Shown here: positions 39,701-47,808 of the stretch, piece by piece
Position numbering within the stretch: the first letter of the stretch is position 1
Layout: each line of letters starts with the position of its first letter
Assembly: GCA_900768515.1 (NCBI GenBank)
Contig: CAAGDG010000093.1
Coordinates: forward strand, 1-64,000
Origin: Lentisphaeria bacterium
GTDB taxonomy: Bacteria > Verrucomicrobiota > Lentisphaeria > Victivallales > Victivallaceae
DNA: 64,000 bases
Direction: 5' to 3'
Notes under the pieces: model-generated
Database searches by the model: none
Seen by the model: only the letters and a program-made list of their open reading frames with translations
What the model was told of the DNA's origin: nothing
Program-made: the position numbers and the translations under genes

Positions 39701-40938
39701 CCGGCGGTTTCGTCCCCGACCCGGATCGCTTCAAGTCCTCCGACGGAAAAGGTGAGGGGAACGGCGCTTCCCGAGGTCAGTTTGTAGGTGATTCCCGCGG
39801 GCTGGTCGACCAGTTTCCGCTCGGTGGCGACGGTGCCGAGCAGAACGCCCCCGGCGTAGACCTCCACTCCGCCGGAAAAACCTTTCGCGTCGGCCGCCAG
39901 CTGGAACGATCCGGCCGGCGACGCCGGCAGCAGCAGCGCAAACGCGCCTCCGTCCCCCAGCGTCGGCAGCGCGTTGACCTGCGGCGCTTCGTTTCCCGTG
40001 AAGTCGAAGAAGAACGTCCCGCCGGTTACGGTTACGACGGAACCGGCCGCGGCGGAAAAAGTTCCCGCCACCCGGATCTCGCCGCGGAGTACATTATAAT
40101 AATAGGAGGCGTTCAAAGTGCCTCCCGCCTCGATCGTCAGGTTTTCGACATACATTCCGTCGAAGGAGGGGGAGAGGTTGAAGATTCCGCCGTCGCGGAC
40201 GACCACGGAACGGATGGTCCCGTAACGGACATTCAGTGTCCCCTCTCCGTTGATGGTGACGCCGTCCGCGACCGCTCCCGCGTAGAAGACGGTCATGGTC
40301 CCGCCTGCGTTGATGGTCGTGTCGGTGGCGGTGGCGGCCCCATGAAACTGCAACAGGCGGCAGTCGTTCCCGTCGGCGGAACCGATCTGAAGTCCCGTCC
40401 GGGTGGTCCCTTCCGTGAGAATCAGTTCATTTTCGACCAGCGCATAGGCGGCAAGCCCCTCTCCCTCGTGGGAGGCTCCGAGCAGGTGGCCGGTTTCGTG
40501 AATGATGCGAAAGCTGATTTCGGCGTCGGAATCGGAGGCGTCCGCCAGTACGAAGGCGTTGTCGTCGGCGATCCGGTTGCCGGCGTCCACGGTTTCCGAA
40601 AGACCGAGAAACTTGCCGTAAGCGTCGAAGGCGTCGGTCTGGCCGACGAATATGGTGGAGTAGGGGGTTCCCTCCGCCGGTTCGGCAGTGACGAAAATCA
40701 CGTTCTCGTCGAAGGCGTTCCGCACTTCGGTCAGGATGGTTTCGATTCTCGCGCCGGTGAGTCCGGAGTCGGAGATGGTCACGTCGGAGAGTTTCAGGAG
40801 TTCTCCCCGATAGTCGGTTTCCGCTCCGTCGAAGTCGAGGTAGACGAGCTGGGGCGCCGTCGCCGCATCGGAGTAATACGGTTCCGGCGACTCGGCGACG
40901 GCGAGACCGGCATTCCCGAACAGTTGCCGCTTTTTCAT
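36742..40938 (-). CDS. Giant surface protein: metzincin site plus Gly/Thr-rich repeats
   Basis: 1398 residues from ATG 40938 (GGGAGGAAAC upstream). The N-terminal domain LVYLDFDGAETDYRG runs to the zinc site HETGHLLGASH (His147, Glu148, His151, His157), a full HExxHxxGxxH metzincin motif. No clear Met-turn was found. From about residue 210 onward come AIDA/passenger-like beta-helix repeats rich in GGT, VTGG and INSGG motifs, then Ala/Gly/Tyr segments (YGGGYAYGAGST). No classical signal peptide is seen: the N-terminus KKRQLFGNAGLAVAESPEPYYSD instead recalls the LEPR-type N-termini of giant adhesins, in degenerate form. No autotransporter barrel is present; the protein ends SNSSGWLA. Likely role is a secreted or surface protease/adhesin. 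Confidence 0.8.
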   Translation of the reverse strand: MKKRQLFGNAGLAVAESPEPYYSDAATAPQLVYLDFDGAETDYRGELLKLSDVTISDSGLTGARIETILTEVRNAFDENVIFVTAEPAEGTPYSTIFVGQTDAFDAYGKFLGLSETVDAGNRIADDNAFVLADASDSDAEISFRIIHETGHLLGASHEGEGLAAYALVENELILTEGTTRTGLQIGSADGNDCRLLQFHGAATATDTTINAGGTMTVFYAGAVADGVTINGEGTLNVRYGTIRSVVVRDGGIFNLSPSFDGMYVENLTIEAGGTLNASYYYNVLRGEIRVAGTFSAAAGSVVTVTGGTFFFDFTGNEAPQVNALPTLGDGGAFALLLPASPAGSFQLAADAKGFSGGVEVYAGGVLLGTVATERKLVDQPAGITYKLTSGSAVPLTFSVGGLEAIRVGDETAGGDVATLLVDTGQEAFRTVVVHGGALEVRGSTHDTTLFSGSETVYAGGSADSTNVTGSGLQVIDGGTAVGSIAEQTGKILLKSGSATNATIRSGGTLEQSGGTLTTLTVGNESAPATTDSFFLLSAGSAEAVTVASDGSFLQTGGAASGVVLHAGATLNADTDCVLSATNAEGDSLTITDRKLSGTVGSGTTVSVKDGGSSEATIVNSGGTVNVTGGNAAGILINSGGTLNVTGGNATGTVNGTIVLNGGTFGGVLNSGSTAVLSSGTLDGATLKGFVNFNNTEASVRLANLTVAGGNLGCYSVQNLTIGGFWTIDAAARSILNLNSQSSSATTVIEEGTSFRIDLAGRSAAMGKQAVISARDAALSEIAYTVTMAAGQTGNYNLFQGFAEGDFTGTVHLLVAGDETFSGTFQMTADGYNTLQSGETVYTLNYDPTRRTISLKAVEYREIAVETGGTIHLTADDAEYGSTTGGKLTAGQNYSGATIFGGTSSAAPTSAGGAEVNLRFDGGELADRSVLYGGNDGSTAAAGQVNLEINSGTVGHYAFGGGRNSGTNNVNIAVNGGTIHNLIGAGHASDGKFIYTTSTRITLDGTAVRQASNSSIFGGGYAAGGTATTYNAAIDLKDGTCGYLYGGGYAYGAGSTVRENAVSLTISGGTCEGYLYGGGHAYGTGSSSSVTGTAAITISGGTFRNYIFGGGYACGGSDSVNTSVITISGGSFARSIYAGGQVSSAAGGSSYVTNATIRIDAGSGTAIDFSAGAGIWLDGSGDAVAGASADGGRGALRLELTGNGANLRTDGGSFRNRLGGNGGTLSCVDFVSSDFQAAVDGFGAVEFGGSTAVVHTGTAIFAAGTDYTFDLTGRSAAASAFWSGGSGSFGIDADSEFTVKLTSADLAASGGNSGGWLLLDGEAGAFELGETNNFNLVFDQQSSTGWTAGESWNTLADSGYDFRLLCDAAGELRLEWRSAAADTGTFTFEKESNSSGWLA

Positions 40939-41073
40939 GTTTCCTCCCTGTTCCCTGATTCCCCTGTGGCGTGGCGGCTGCGGAACTTTTCCAGTGTCGG
41001 GGCCGATGAGGAAGAACCCGTTCGGATCCGTAGCCGGAAGCGTTTTGCCTTTGTTTCCATTACGCCACAATTA

Positions 41074-41101
41074 ATTATACAAAAAAAGCGTATGAAAACA
41101 A
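41074..41101 (-). promoter_or_regulatory. Promoter of the giant adhesin
   Basis: Minus strand: TTGTTT (41101-41096), a 16-bp spacer and TATAAT (41079-41074). The approximately 130-nt leader can close on itself: GTGGCGT at its start pairs with ACGCCAC about 100 nt later (41068-41062 with 40972-40966). Confidence 0.65.
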
Positions 41102-41173
41102 GCTTTGAAAACCTTTTCCGCGAGATTTTTTTTAAAAATTTTGAAATCATTCCCGTTCGTGCCGGCAGCCAGT

Positions 41174-41210
41174 GAAAAACCGGAAGCCGGATCGCAATCC
41201 GGCTTCCGGT
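41174..41210 (-). terminator. Rho-independent terminator of panB
   Basis: Perfect 14-bp stem (41179-41192 with 41197-41210), 4-nt loop, followed on the minus strand by TTTTTC. Confidence 0.9.
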
Positions 41211-41252
41211 TCGGGAATCCTGTATTCAGCAGGTTGCAGAGGGGATCGTCGT

Positions 41253-42056
41253 TCAGAACGAGTTTTCCGGCCCGGGGAAGCGTTCGGCCCGGACATCGTC
41301 GGCATAGGCTTTCAGCGCCTCCCGGGTCAATTTCCCGAGTTCGGCGTAGCGGCGGGAGTGCTTCGGCGTAAAATCCTCAAACAGTCCGAGCACGTCGTTC
41401 AGCACCTGGACCTGTCCGTCGCAGCCGACGCCGGAGCCGATTCCGATGGTCGGAATGGTCAGCGCCTCCGAAAGTTTGTTTCCCAGTTCCGCCGGCATGC
41501 ATTCGAGCACCACCGCGAAAGCTCCGGCAGCTTCGACCGCTTTCGCGTCGGCCAGGAGTTTCGCCGCCGCTTCCGGGGTGCGCCCGGTGATCCGGTAGCC
41601 GCCGCTGGTCATGATCCGCTGGGGCAGCAGCCCGATGTGGGCCATGACCGGAATGCCGGAATCCACCAGCTTTTCGATCAGCCCGGCGAGGTCGGCGCCC
41701 CCTTCCAGCTTGACCGCGTCGCAGCCGGCCTCTTTGATGGCGCGTCCCGCGTTGCGGATCGCCTCCTCGACACTGACCTGATAGCTGAGAAACGGCATGT
41801 CGAAAATCACAAACGCGTCCGGCGCGCCGCGCCGCACCGCCGCCGCATGGAAGATCGCCTCGTCCATCGAAAGCGGCAGCGTGGTCGGATAGCCGAGCAC
41901 GGTCATCGCCATCGAATCCCCGACCAGCAGCACGTCGATTCCGGCAGCGGCGCAGGCGGCGGCGCCGGGGGCGTCGTAGCTGGTGATCATTACGATTTTC
42001 TCCCCGCGTTCCTTCCGTTTGCGGAAGGCGCTGACGGTCACTTTGCTTTTACCCAT
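41253..42056 (-). CDS. panB: 3-methyl-2-oxobutanoate hydroxymethyltransferase
   Basis: 267 residues from ATG 42056 (GGAGGGAAC upstream). PanB makes ketopantoate from 2-oxoisovalerate and methylene-THF, the first step of pantothenate and CoA synthesis. The start KVTVSAFRKRKERGEKIVMITSYDAP, the metal-binding LLVGDSMAM (about 44-52), VKLEGG, HIGLLPQ and the catalytic-base region VLECMP are conserved. The 5' side of the frame continues upstream without a stop, but the ribosome site and homology fix this start. panC is not in the window. Confidence 0.96.
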   Translation of the reverse strand: MGKSKVTVSAFRKRKERGEKIVMITSYDAPGAAACAAAGIDVLLVGDSMAMTVLGYPTTLPLSMDEAIFHAAAVRRGAPDAFVIFDMPFLSYQVSVEEAIRNAGRAIKEAGCDAVKLEGGADLAGLIEKLVDSGIPVMAHIGLLPQRIMTSGGYRITGRTPEAAAKLLADAKAVEAAGAFAVVLECMPAELGNKLSEALTIPTIGIGSGVGCDGQVQVLNDVLGLFEDFTPKHSRRYAELGKLTREALKAYADDVRAERFPGPENSF

Positions 42057-42142
42057 GTTGTTCCCTCCTTCTCCCGGTTTTCCGGGACAGACACTGCGGC
42101 GGAACCGTGGAAAACAGGTTTCCGGAGCGGCATCCCGCCTAT

Positions 42143-42171
42143 AATATGCACGAAGAAAGGGTTTTTTACAA
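42143..42171 (-). promoter_or_regulatory. Promoter for panB
   Basis: Minus strand: TTGTAA (42171-42166), a 17-bp spacer and CATATT (42148-42143). Back-to-back with the rnr promoter. Confidence 0.45.
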
Positions 42172-42179
42172 ATTTTCTT

Positions 42180-42208
42180 TTGCACTTTGGAAGATTTCGT
42201 GTTATGTT
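42180..42208 (+). promoter_or_regulatory. Promoter for rnr
   Basis: TTGCAC (42180-42185), a 17-bp spacer and TATGTT (42203-42208), 50 bp before the ATG. Confidence 0.6.
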
Positions 42209-42257
42209 CTTGGGGGATTGGAGTACCAAAGGCCAATCGGGCCGGGGAGACTGAACG

Positions 42258-44240
42258 ATGAAAAAAGAGAAGAAGAAACGTTTGCGCCGGCTTTTCGAAC
42301 GGACCCGAGTCCGCCGCAGCCGGAAAGTTGAAACGGTATCCGGAACTCTGACGGTGACGCCATCCGGTTTCGGATTTGTTGCGCTTCCGGCGGCGCCCGG
42401 TGATGCCGGGAAGCCGGAGGATGTGTTCATCCCGCCGCAGTTCATCGGGGATGCGATGGATGGCGACGAGGTCAAGGTCGCGATCCTTCCGCCCCGCGAA
42501 GATGTTTCCGGGGATCGGCGCGGTCCGGCCGGAAAGATCCTCGCTGTGCTCAAGCGGGCGCGGGAGGAGGTGGTCGGCGAACTGCTTGCCGGACACAAGG
42601 TGCGACCGCTCAACCGACGGATGCCTGAGGAAATTGAGGTTTCCGGCGCCCGCTGCGGCGCGAAGCGCGGCGACTGGGTCCGGCTCAAGCTGCTCCGCCA
42701 CGAGGACGGCAACTGGCACGGCGCGATCCGCAAGGTTCTGGGCCGGGCCGGGGAGATTGCCGCCGACCTCGATGCAATCGCCGCGGAATACAATCTGGCG
42801 CCGCCCTATTCCGAGGCGGACAACGCCGAGGCGCTCGCGATCGTCCCCCGGGAGATCAGCCGCGAGGACTGCACCGGAGTGCTGACGCTGACCATCGACC
42901 CCTTTGACGCCAAGGATTTCGACGATGCGCTTTCGATCTCCCCCGGAAAGAATCCGCGGGAGGTGGTCATCGGCGTGCACATTTCGGATGTCGCCGCGTT
43001 CATTCCTCCCAAGTCGAAGTTCGACCGCGCGGCGGCGCTCCGCGGTTTCAGCTGCTATCTGCCGGGGAGGACGCTTCCGATGCTGCCGGCGGCGCTGACC
43101 GCCCGGATCAGTCTGCAGGCCGGGCGGGATTCGAATGCCCACACCGTGTTTCTGACGGTGGACCGCGAAAGCGGCCGGGTGCTGGGGTTTCGGCGCTGCC
43201 ATACCGTGGTCCGGATCGATCACCGTCTCAACTACGATGAAGTGCAGGAATTCATCGACCGGGGAAACGCCCCCGGCGACTGGTCCGAAACGCTCCGGGA
43301 GTCGCTGCGCTCGCTGGTGGAGGTGACCCGGGCGATGCGGCGTTATCGAAAACAGACCGAGGAGTTTATCGATCTTGCGCTTCCGGAAGTCCGGGTTCTC
43401 TGCGACGAGAAGGAGAACCGGATTCTCGGGATCGTCAGCAAGGTCGCCCGGGAGTCGGAAAACGTGGTCGAGGAGTGTATGCTCGCCGCCAATTCCGCGG
43501 TCGGAACCGAACTGGGCGAAAAAGGAATCGCCGGGCTTTACCGGGTCCATCCCGAACCGGAAGCGGAAAAGATCGAGGAGTTCTGCGAAACCATGATCGA
43601 TGCGTTCGGGCTGAATCCCGGCGATCTTTCCAGCCGCAAGGTGTGCAACCAGTTTCTGGCGAGTCTGCCCGACGATCCGCGCCGGCCGGTGATCCTGAGC
43701 CTGCTGCTGCGTTCGCTGCCGCGCGCCTACTACCTGGAGAAGCCGGCGCTTCACTTCGGGCTGGGCAAAGGGCGGTACAGCCACTTCACCAGTCCGATCC
43801 GCCGCTATCCGGATCTGATTGTTCACCAGCAGCTCTGGAACAGCGACTGCAAGGTCCGGACCCGTTCCGGGTCGACGCTGGCCCGGGTTGCGCTGGATTG
43901 TTCCGCCCGGGAGGAGAACAACGACGCCGCCTTCTTCGCCGCCAACGACCGGCTGAAGCTGCGCTACCTGGAGGAGAAGCTCGAAGCCGGCGGCGAGAAT
44001 CTTTACGAGGCGGTGATCGCCAAGGTTACGTCGGCCGGACTGCAGGTGGAGATCCGGGATCTGGGGTTGTACGGTTTCGTGCCGCGCGAGAAACTGCCCG
44101 GAGAGTATTTCCGGAGCGGTTCCGGACTGCGGCAGGAGCGCGGTCACGGCGAGTACAAGCCCGGTCATTTCATCTACGTGCGGCTCGACCATGTCGATCT
44201 CGCCCGCGGCAGCGCGGTTTTCGGGCTTGCCGGTCACTGA
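42258..44240 (+). CDS. rnr: Ribonuclease R
   Basis: 660 residues. The 3'-5' exoribonuclease degrades structured RNA. A basic N-terminus (MKKEKKKRLRRLF) is followed by a cold-shock-like domain (VSGTLTVTPSGFGFVAL), then the RNB nuclease core with catalytic aspartates in TIDPFDAKDFDDALS (about 215-229) and ISDVAAFI. HFTSPIRRYPDLIVHQQL lies near the active-site exit, and a C-terminal S1 domain (YEAVIAKVTSAGLQVEIRDLGLYGFVP) follows. It is shorter than E. coli RNase R because the long basic tail is absent. The membrane-anchored coiled coil follows by 47 bp. Confidence 0.95.
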   Translation: MKKEKKKRLRRLFERTRVRRSRKVETVSGTLTVTPSGFGFVALPAAPGDAGKPEDVFIPPQFIGDAMDGDEVKVAILPPREDVSGDRRGPAGKILAVLKRAREEVVGELLAGHKVRPLNRRMPEEIEVSGARCGAKRGDWVRLKLLRHEDGNWHGAIRKVLGRAGEIAADLDAIAAEYNLAPPYSEADNAEALAIVPREISREDCTGVLTLTIDPFDAKDFDDALSISPGKNPREVVIGVHISDVAAFIPPKSKFDRAAALRGFSCYLPGRTLPMLPAALTARISLQAGRDSNAHTVFLTVDRESGRVLGFRRCHTVVRIDHRLNYDEVQEFIDRGNAPGDWSETLRESLRSLVEVTRAMRRYRKQTEEFIDLALPEVRVLCDEKENRILGIVSKVARESENVVEECMLAANSAVGTELGEKGIAGLYRVHPEPEAEKIEEFCETMIDAFGLNPGDLSSRKVCNQFLASLPDDPRRPVILSLLLRSLPRAYYLEKPALHFGLGKGRYSHFTSPIRRYPDLIVHQQLWNSDCKVRTRSGSTLARVALDCSAREENNDAAFFAANDRLKLRYLEEKLEAGGENLYEAVIAKVTSAGLQVEIRDLGLYGFVPREKLPGEYFRSGSGLRQERGHGEYKPGHFIYVRLDHVDLARGSAVFGLAGH

Positions 44241-44287
44241 TGGGGCGGAGGAAACGAGGCAACGGAGAACTGGGAGGATCCTGAAAT

Positions 44288-44878
44288 ATGACCAACACGA
44301 GAGAAAATGCGCTCTGGGGCGTGCTGCTGGTGCTGCTGCTGGTCCTGCTGGCGATCTGGATCTCAAGGGGAGCGAATGAAGTTGTTCCGGCGACGGCTCC
44401 GGGAGGACAACCGGTTCTGCCGGAACTTTCGGATCCCGCCGTCCTCTACCGGAAGCGCGCCGATCTCCGGTACGCGGTAATGAAGCTGACCGAGGAACAG
44501 TATCGGGCGGCGACGGTGGAACGCTCCGAACTGCTGGAGGCGCAGGAGGCGGCCGCCCTCGCGGAACTTCAGGCGCTGCGGGTGGAAGCCGATCTCTCCG
44601 CGGAACCCGGCGCTGCCGATCTTGTGGTCGCGCTGGAGTTCGCCCGCCGGCAGCTGGCCGAGACGGAGTTGCAATATCAGGATGGCGGCGTATCCGTCAA
44701 CGAAGTGCATCTGCGGAAGATCGCCGTGCTCGACCGGGAGATTGCGCTGCTCCAGCAGCCCCGCGAGGTGTTGGAGGATGACCGGTTCCGGGAAGCCGCG
44801 CAGGCCTGGGCCGGGGAGGGAACTGCGGAGAATCTCAAGATGCTGGCGGCGGCGGAGTTCGCTGTCGGGGGAGAATAA
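44288..44878 (+). CDS. Membrane-anchored coiled-coil protein
   Basis: 196 residues, unknown function. A single N-terminal helix WGVLLVLLLVLLAIWI (residues 10-25) with a Lys/Arg-poor start suggests an anchor with the rest outside. The remainder is Glu/Ala/Leu-rich helix (RADLRYAVMKLTEEQYRAATVERSELLEAQEAAALAEL) predicted to be a coiled coil. GGGAGGATCC stands before the ATG. It is probably cotranscribed with rnr and is closed by the terminator at 44887-44926. Confidence 0.65.
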   Translation: MTNTRENALWGVLLVLLLVLLAIWISRGANEVVPATAPGGQPVLPELSDPAVLYRKRADLRYAVMKLTEEQYRAATVERSELLEAQEAAALAELQALRVEADLSAEPGAADLVVALEFARRQLAETELQYQDGGVSVNEVHLRKIAVLDREIALLQQPREVLEDDRFREAAQAWAGEGTAENLKMLAAAEFAVGGE

Positions 44879-44886
44879 GTTTTCCG

Positions 44887-44926
44887 GTCCGGTTTTTCGG
44901 AGAAAGGGAAAGCCGGACTTTTTTTT
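44887..44926 (+). terminator. Rho-independent terminator after the rnr operon
   Basis: GTCCGGTTT (44887-44895) pairs with AAGCCGGAC (44910-44918, one wobble), followed by eight T residues. Confidence 0.8.
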
Positions 44927-44969
44927 ACGGGAGGTAGTCCGCGGTCCGGAAAGCCGCGGCAACAGAGGT

Positions 44970-47627
44970 ATGATGTCCAGTTTGCACTCTTTAGACGGGG
45001 TCCACGATCTGTCGCTGCCGGATTGGGGACCGTATTCCAAGAAATATTTCGGAATTTCCCACCTGACCGATCGAGACCGGGGGTTGCGGTTTGATTTCAC
45101 GGTGATTCCGGCGTTTTACCGGCGGCAGCTCGGAATCCCGGATGCGCTGCGTCCTTCCGGATACCTGCCGTGGAGCGTCGCGCCGGATCTCTCCGCCTAC
45201 TGCTACCGGCAGCAGCTGGAAGCGCGCGACCGGGTTTACGCCGACATCGCTTTCTCCTCGCGCGGAGAGCGGGCGCGGCTGGTCGAATGCCGGCTGGTCA
45301 ACCATTCCGAACTGCCGGTCTCTTTCGGCGTCCATCTGATTTCCAGTCTGGAGACCCCGCCTGAAAAGTGGGTGGTCCCGGTGCTGCCCGCCGGCGCGGT
45401 CTGGCTCGACGCACTCGACCACGCCGGATTGACCTTCGCGACCGGCCGGCCGCAGGACAACCTGGTCTACGACGCGCTCCGTCGCGGCGAACGGCGGGAG
45501 TCCGGAACGGTCCGGGGAGGTTGTGTCGCCTGCCGGTTCGGGGCTGAGGCGGGGGATACGCTCCGGTTCCGCACGCCGCTCACTGGTCCGCAGGAGCTGG
45601 GAATCCGCTGTCGGGTCGAGGCGGGAAGCCGGGTCGGATTCTCGGTCAACGGCGTCCGGGCGGTTGCGGAAGGGACGGGAAAGTGGATGGTTGTTCCGCT
45701 CTGCGGCGTCACGCCGGAAGCGGGGCTTCTGACACTGGTTTCGGAAGGCGGCGCGGAGCTTGCCGTCGACGGTGTCGCCGCCGGTCCCGATGCGGCGCAG
45801 GTGCGGTTTGAACCGCTGCGGGAGAGCACGGTGCCGGAGATCTCCGACGGCCCGGTTCCGAACAGCCGGATTCTTCGTTACGAGGGGGTTGCACTCTGTT
45901 ACGGCATCTGGTGGAGTTTCGACTCCGACTTCGTGCGCCGTTACCGCGCATCGAACCGGAACCGGGTCTTCCTCTATGAGGACGAGGTGCATCAGCCGTT
46001 CTTCGGAAATCGGATCCTCCACGAGGAGGGGGATGAGTGGGTCGATACCGTTCTGCAGCCGGTTTCAGCGGAACCGGGCGGTGCGAACACGGTTTACGCG
46101 GTGGTCTGTTCCGGATCGGCCGCCGAGGTGGAAGCGGAACTGCGCCGCGCCGCGGTCGACGCTCCCGGATTTCCGGAGGAGGCCGCCGCCGCGCGGAACA
46201 CCTACTGGAGGCCGCCGGCCGGTCCGGGCGCCGGAGCCTACGCCTTCAGCCAGGAGCGGATGGCTTCGGTCACGCTGACCAATGTGGTCTACCCCACCTA
46301 TTTCAAGGGGCGGAACGTCCGCCATCACACGCCGGGAAGGCGCTGGAATTCGCTTTACACCTGGGATTCCGGATTTATCGGACTCGGCCTGCTCGAAATC
46401 GGCCGCCGCCTCGCGGTTGAAAATCTGAACGCCTATCTGACCGAACCCGATGACGAGGAGTGCGCCTTCATCCACCACGGTTCGCCGGTGCCGGTGCAGT
46501 TCTACCTCTTCGACGAGATTCTGAATCGGAGCGGGGACCGGGAGACCGCGGCTTATTTCTATCCGAAACTCCGCCATTACTATGAGTTTCTGATCGGCCG
46601 CGCTCCCTCTTCGACGATGCGCGGCCGGAGCCGCCGCACACTGCTGCGCGGCTGGGATTACTTCTACAATTCCGGTGGCTGGGACGATTACCCGCCGCAG
46701 TGGGAGGTGCGGAACCGGCATCTGACCGACTGTGCGCCGGCGGTCATCACCTCCCACGTCATCCGGGCGGCCCGGATCCTGTCGGCCACAGCGGCGGAAC
46801 TCGGCAGGCGGGAAGAGGCTGAGCAATACGAGGCGGACATCCGGGAGCTGGCCGACCTGCTTCAGCACTGTTCCTGGGATGCCGATGCCGGATATTTCAG
46901 CTATGTCCGCTACAACGAGCGCGAGGAGCCGGTCGGGATTCTGCGCCACGAATCCGGGAAGAACTTCGACATGGGGCTGGACGGCGCCGCTCCGCTTCTG
47001 GCGGGCATCTGCACCCCGGACCAGAAGCGGGAACTCTGGGAAAAGCTCTCCTCGCAGGACCGGTGCTGGACCGCGCACGGCCTCTCGACAGTCGACCGGA
47101 GCGCGCCCTACTTCCGGCTGGACGGCTACTGGAACGGTTCAATCTGGATGCCCTACCAGTGGTTCTTCTGGAAGGCGGCGCTCGACGACGGACAGGCGGG
47201 GTTCGCCTGGCGGATCGCGGAGACCGCGCTCCGGGTCTACGAGACCGAGGTGCGGGACTCCTACGCCTGCTACGAACAGTTTTCGGTCGTGACCGGGCGC
47301 GGAACCGGATGGCACCATTTTTCGGCGCTGTCTGCTCCGGTTCTCTGCTGGTTCGGCGCCTATTTCGCGCCGGATCGGCTGACCGGCGGTCTCGGCACCC
47401 GGATTCGGAATCAGTCGATGGAACCGGGGCGGTGGAGCGCCCGGATTTCCGTCGAATCCGGAAGCGCGCCCGGAGAGAAGAGCACGCTCCTTGCCACGGT
47501 CGGGGAAGGGGAGTGGAACGCGGAATTCCGCGGCGTCTCCGTTCCGGTGTTTCGGCGGACGCCCGGCGTAGTCGAAATCACGCTTCCGCGCGGAACGGAA
47601 GGGGAACTGCTCCTCACCCGCGGGTGA
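44970..47627 (+). CDS. GH63-like (glucosidase/mannosidase-type) alpha/alpha6 glycosidase
   Basis: 885 residues, no signal peptide. An N-terminal beta-sandwich (FGISHLTDRDRGLRFDF; about 1-300) precedes an alpha/alpha6 toroid with WNSLYTWDSGFIGLGLLEI (about 455-474), GWDYFYNSGGWDDYPPQW, NFDMGLDGAAPLLAGI and the C-terminal DGYWNGSIWMPYQWFFWKA. These are GH63/GH37-type signatures; the WDSGF Asp and a C-terminal Glu (for example YEQFSV) are likely catalytic. It cleaves alpha-glucosides or mannosyl-glycerate-type substrates, but the specificity is not readable. AGAGG sits just before two adjacent ATGs (44970 and 44973), either of which may be used. Confidence 0.82.
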   Translation: MMSSLHSLDGVHDLSLPDWGPYSKKYFGISHLTDRDRGLRFDFTVIPAFYRRQLGIPDALRPSGYLPWSVAPDLSAYCYRQQLEARDRVYADIAFSSRGERARLVECRLVNHSELPVSFGVHLISSLETPPEKWVVPVLPAGAVWLDALDHAGLTFATGRPQDNLVYDALRRGERRESGTVRGGCVACRFGAEAGDTLRFRTPLTGPQELGIRCRVEAGSRVGFSVNGVRAVAEGTGKWMVVPLCGVTPEAGLLTLVSEGGAELAVDGVAAGPDAAQVRFEPLRESTVPEISDGPVPNSRILRYEGVALCYGIWWSFDSDFVRRYRASNRNRVFLYEDEVHQPFFGNRILHEEGDEWVDTVLQPVSAEPGGANTVYAVVCSGSAAEVEAELRRAAVDAPGFPEEAAAARNTYWRPPAGPGAGAYAFSQERMASVTLTNVVYPTYFKGRNVRHHTPGRRWNSLYTWDSGFIGLGLLEIGRRLAVENLNAYLTEPDDEECAFIHHGSPVPVQFYLFDEILNRSGDRETAAYFYPKLRHYYEFLIGRAPSSTMRGRSRRTLLRGWDYFYNSGGWDDYPPQWEVRNRHLTDCAPAVITSHVIRAARILSATAAELGRREEAEQYEADIRELADLLQHCSWDADAGYFSYVRYNEREEPVGILRHESGKNFDMGLDGAAPLLAGICTPDQKRELWEKLSSQDRCWTAHGLSTVDRSAPYFRLDGYWNGSIWMPYQWFFWKAALDDGQAGFAWRIAETALRVYETEVRDSYACYEQFSVVTGRGTGWHHFSALSAPVLCWFGAYFAPDRLTGGLGTRIRNQSMEPGRWSARISVESGSAPGEKSTLLATVGEGEWNAEFRGVSVPVFRRTPGVVEITLPRGTEGELLLTRG

Positions 47628-47647
47628 GCGGAAGAAAGAGCTGCGGG

Positions 47648-47676
47648 GCCGGGCGGATCCGTCCGGCTCTTTTTTC
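47648..47676 (+). terminator. Rho-independent terminator of the GH63 gene
   Basis: A nearly perfect 10-bp hairpin (47648-47667, centre GATC, one G-U) is followed by a TC plus T-run. Confidence 0.85.
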
Positions 47677-47728
47677 TCTGTTTCTCCTTTTCCCGGAAAA
47701 GAAAGCGGGCTTTTTCAGGGGAGTTCTC

Positions 47729-47757
47729 TTGCGTTATCGGCGGCGAAGCTGTATATT
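47729..47757 (+). promoter_or_regulatory. Promoter of the HD-kinase-pyrF-der run
   Basis: TTGCGT (47729-47734), a 17-bp spacer and TATATT (47752-47757). It puts the transcript start near 47764, which favours the ATG at 47809 over the in-frame GTG at 47764. Confidence 0.65.
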
Positions 47758-47808
47758 CAAAAGGTGCGGTCTGTCCCGGAAAAAGGCGAAGGGGAATCGG
47801 AGGAGAAA

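Noticed and set aside
37500..40300. CRISPR-like or tandem DNA repeat array inside the giant gene
   Set aside because: Repeats are irregular in length, in frame, and encode Gly/Thr-rich protein motifs; there are no unique spacers.
36742..40938. Autotransporter with C-terminal barrel
   Set aside because: The passenger-like repeats run to the end (SNSSGWLA) with no amphipathic barrel strands or terminal Phe.
37702..41175. Long plus-strand frames antisense to the giant adhesin
   Set aside because: Low-complexity Gly/Val/Arg sequence produced by the GGT/GGC repeats of the real gene. No start signals.
42258..44366. Long minus-strand open frame through rnr
   Set aside because: It is the antisense shadow of rnr that continues in frame from panB. 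GC-rich codon structure opens the frame; only 41253-42056 has homology and a ribosome site.
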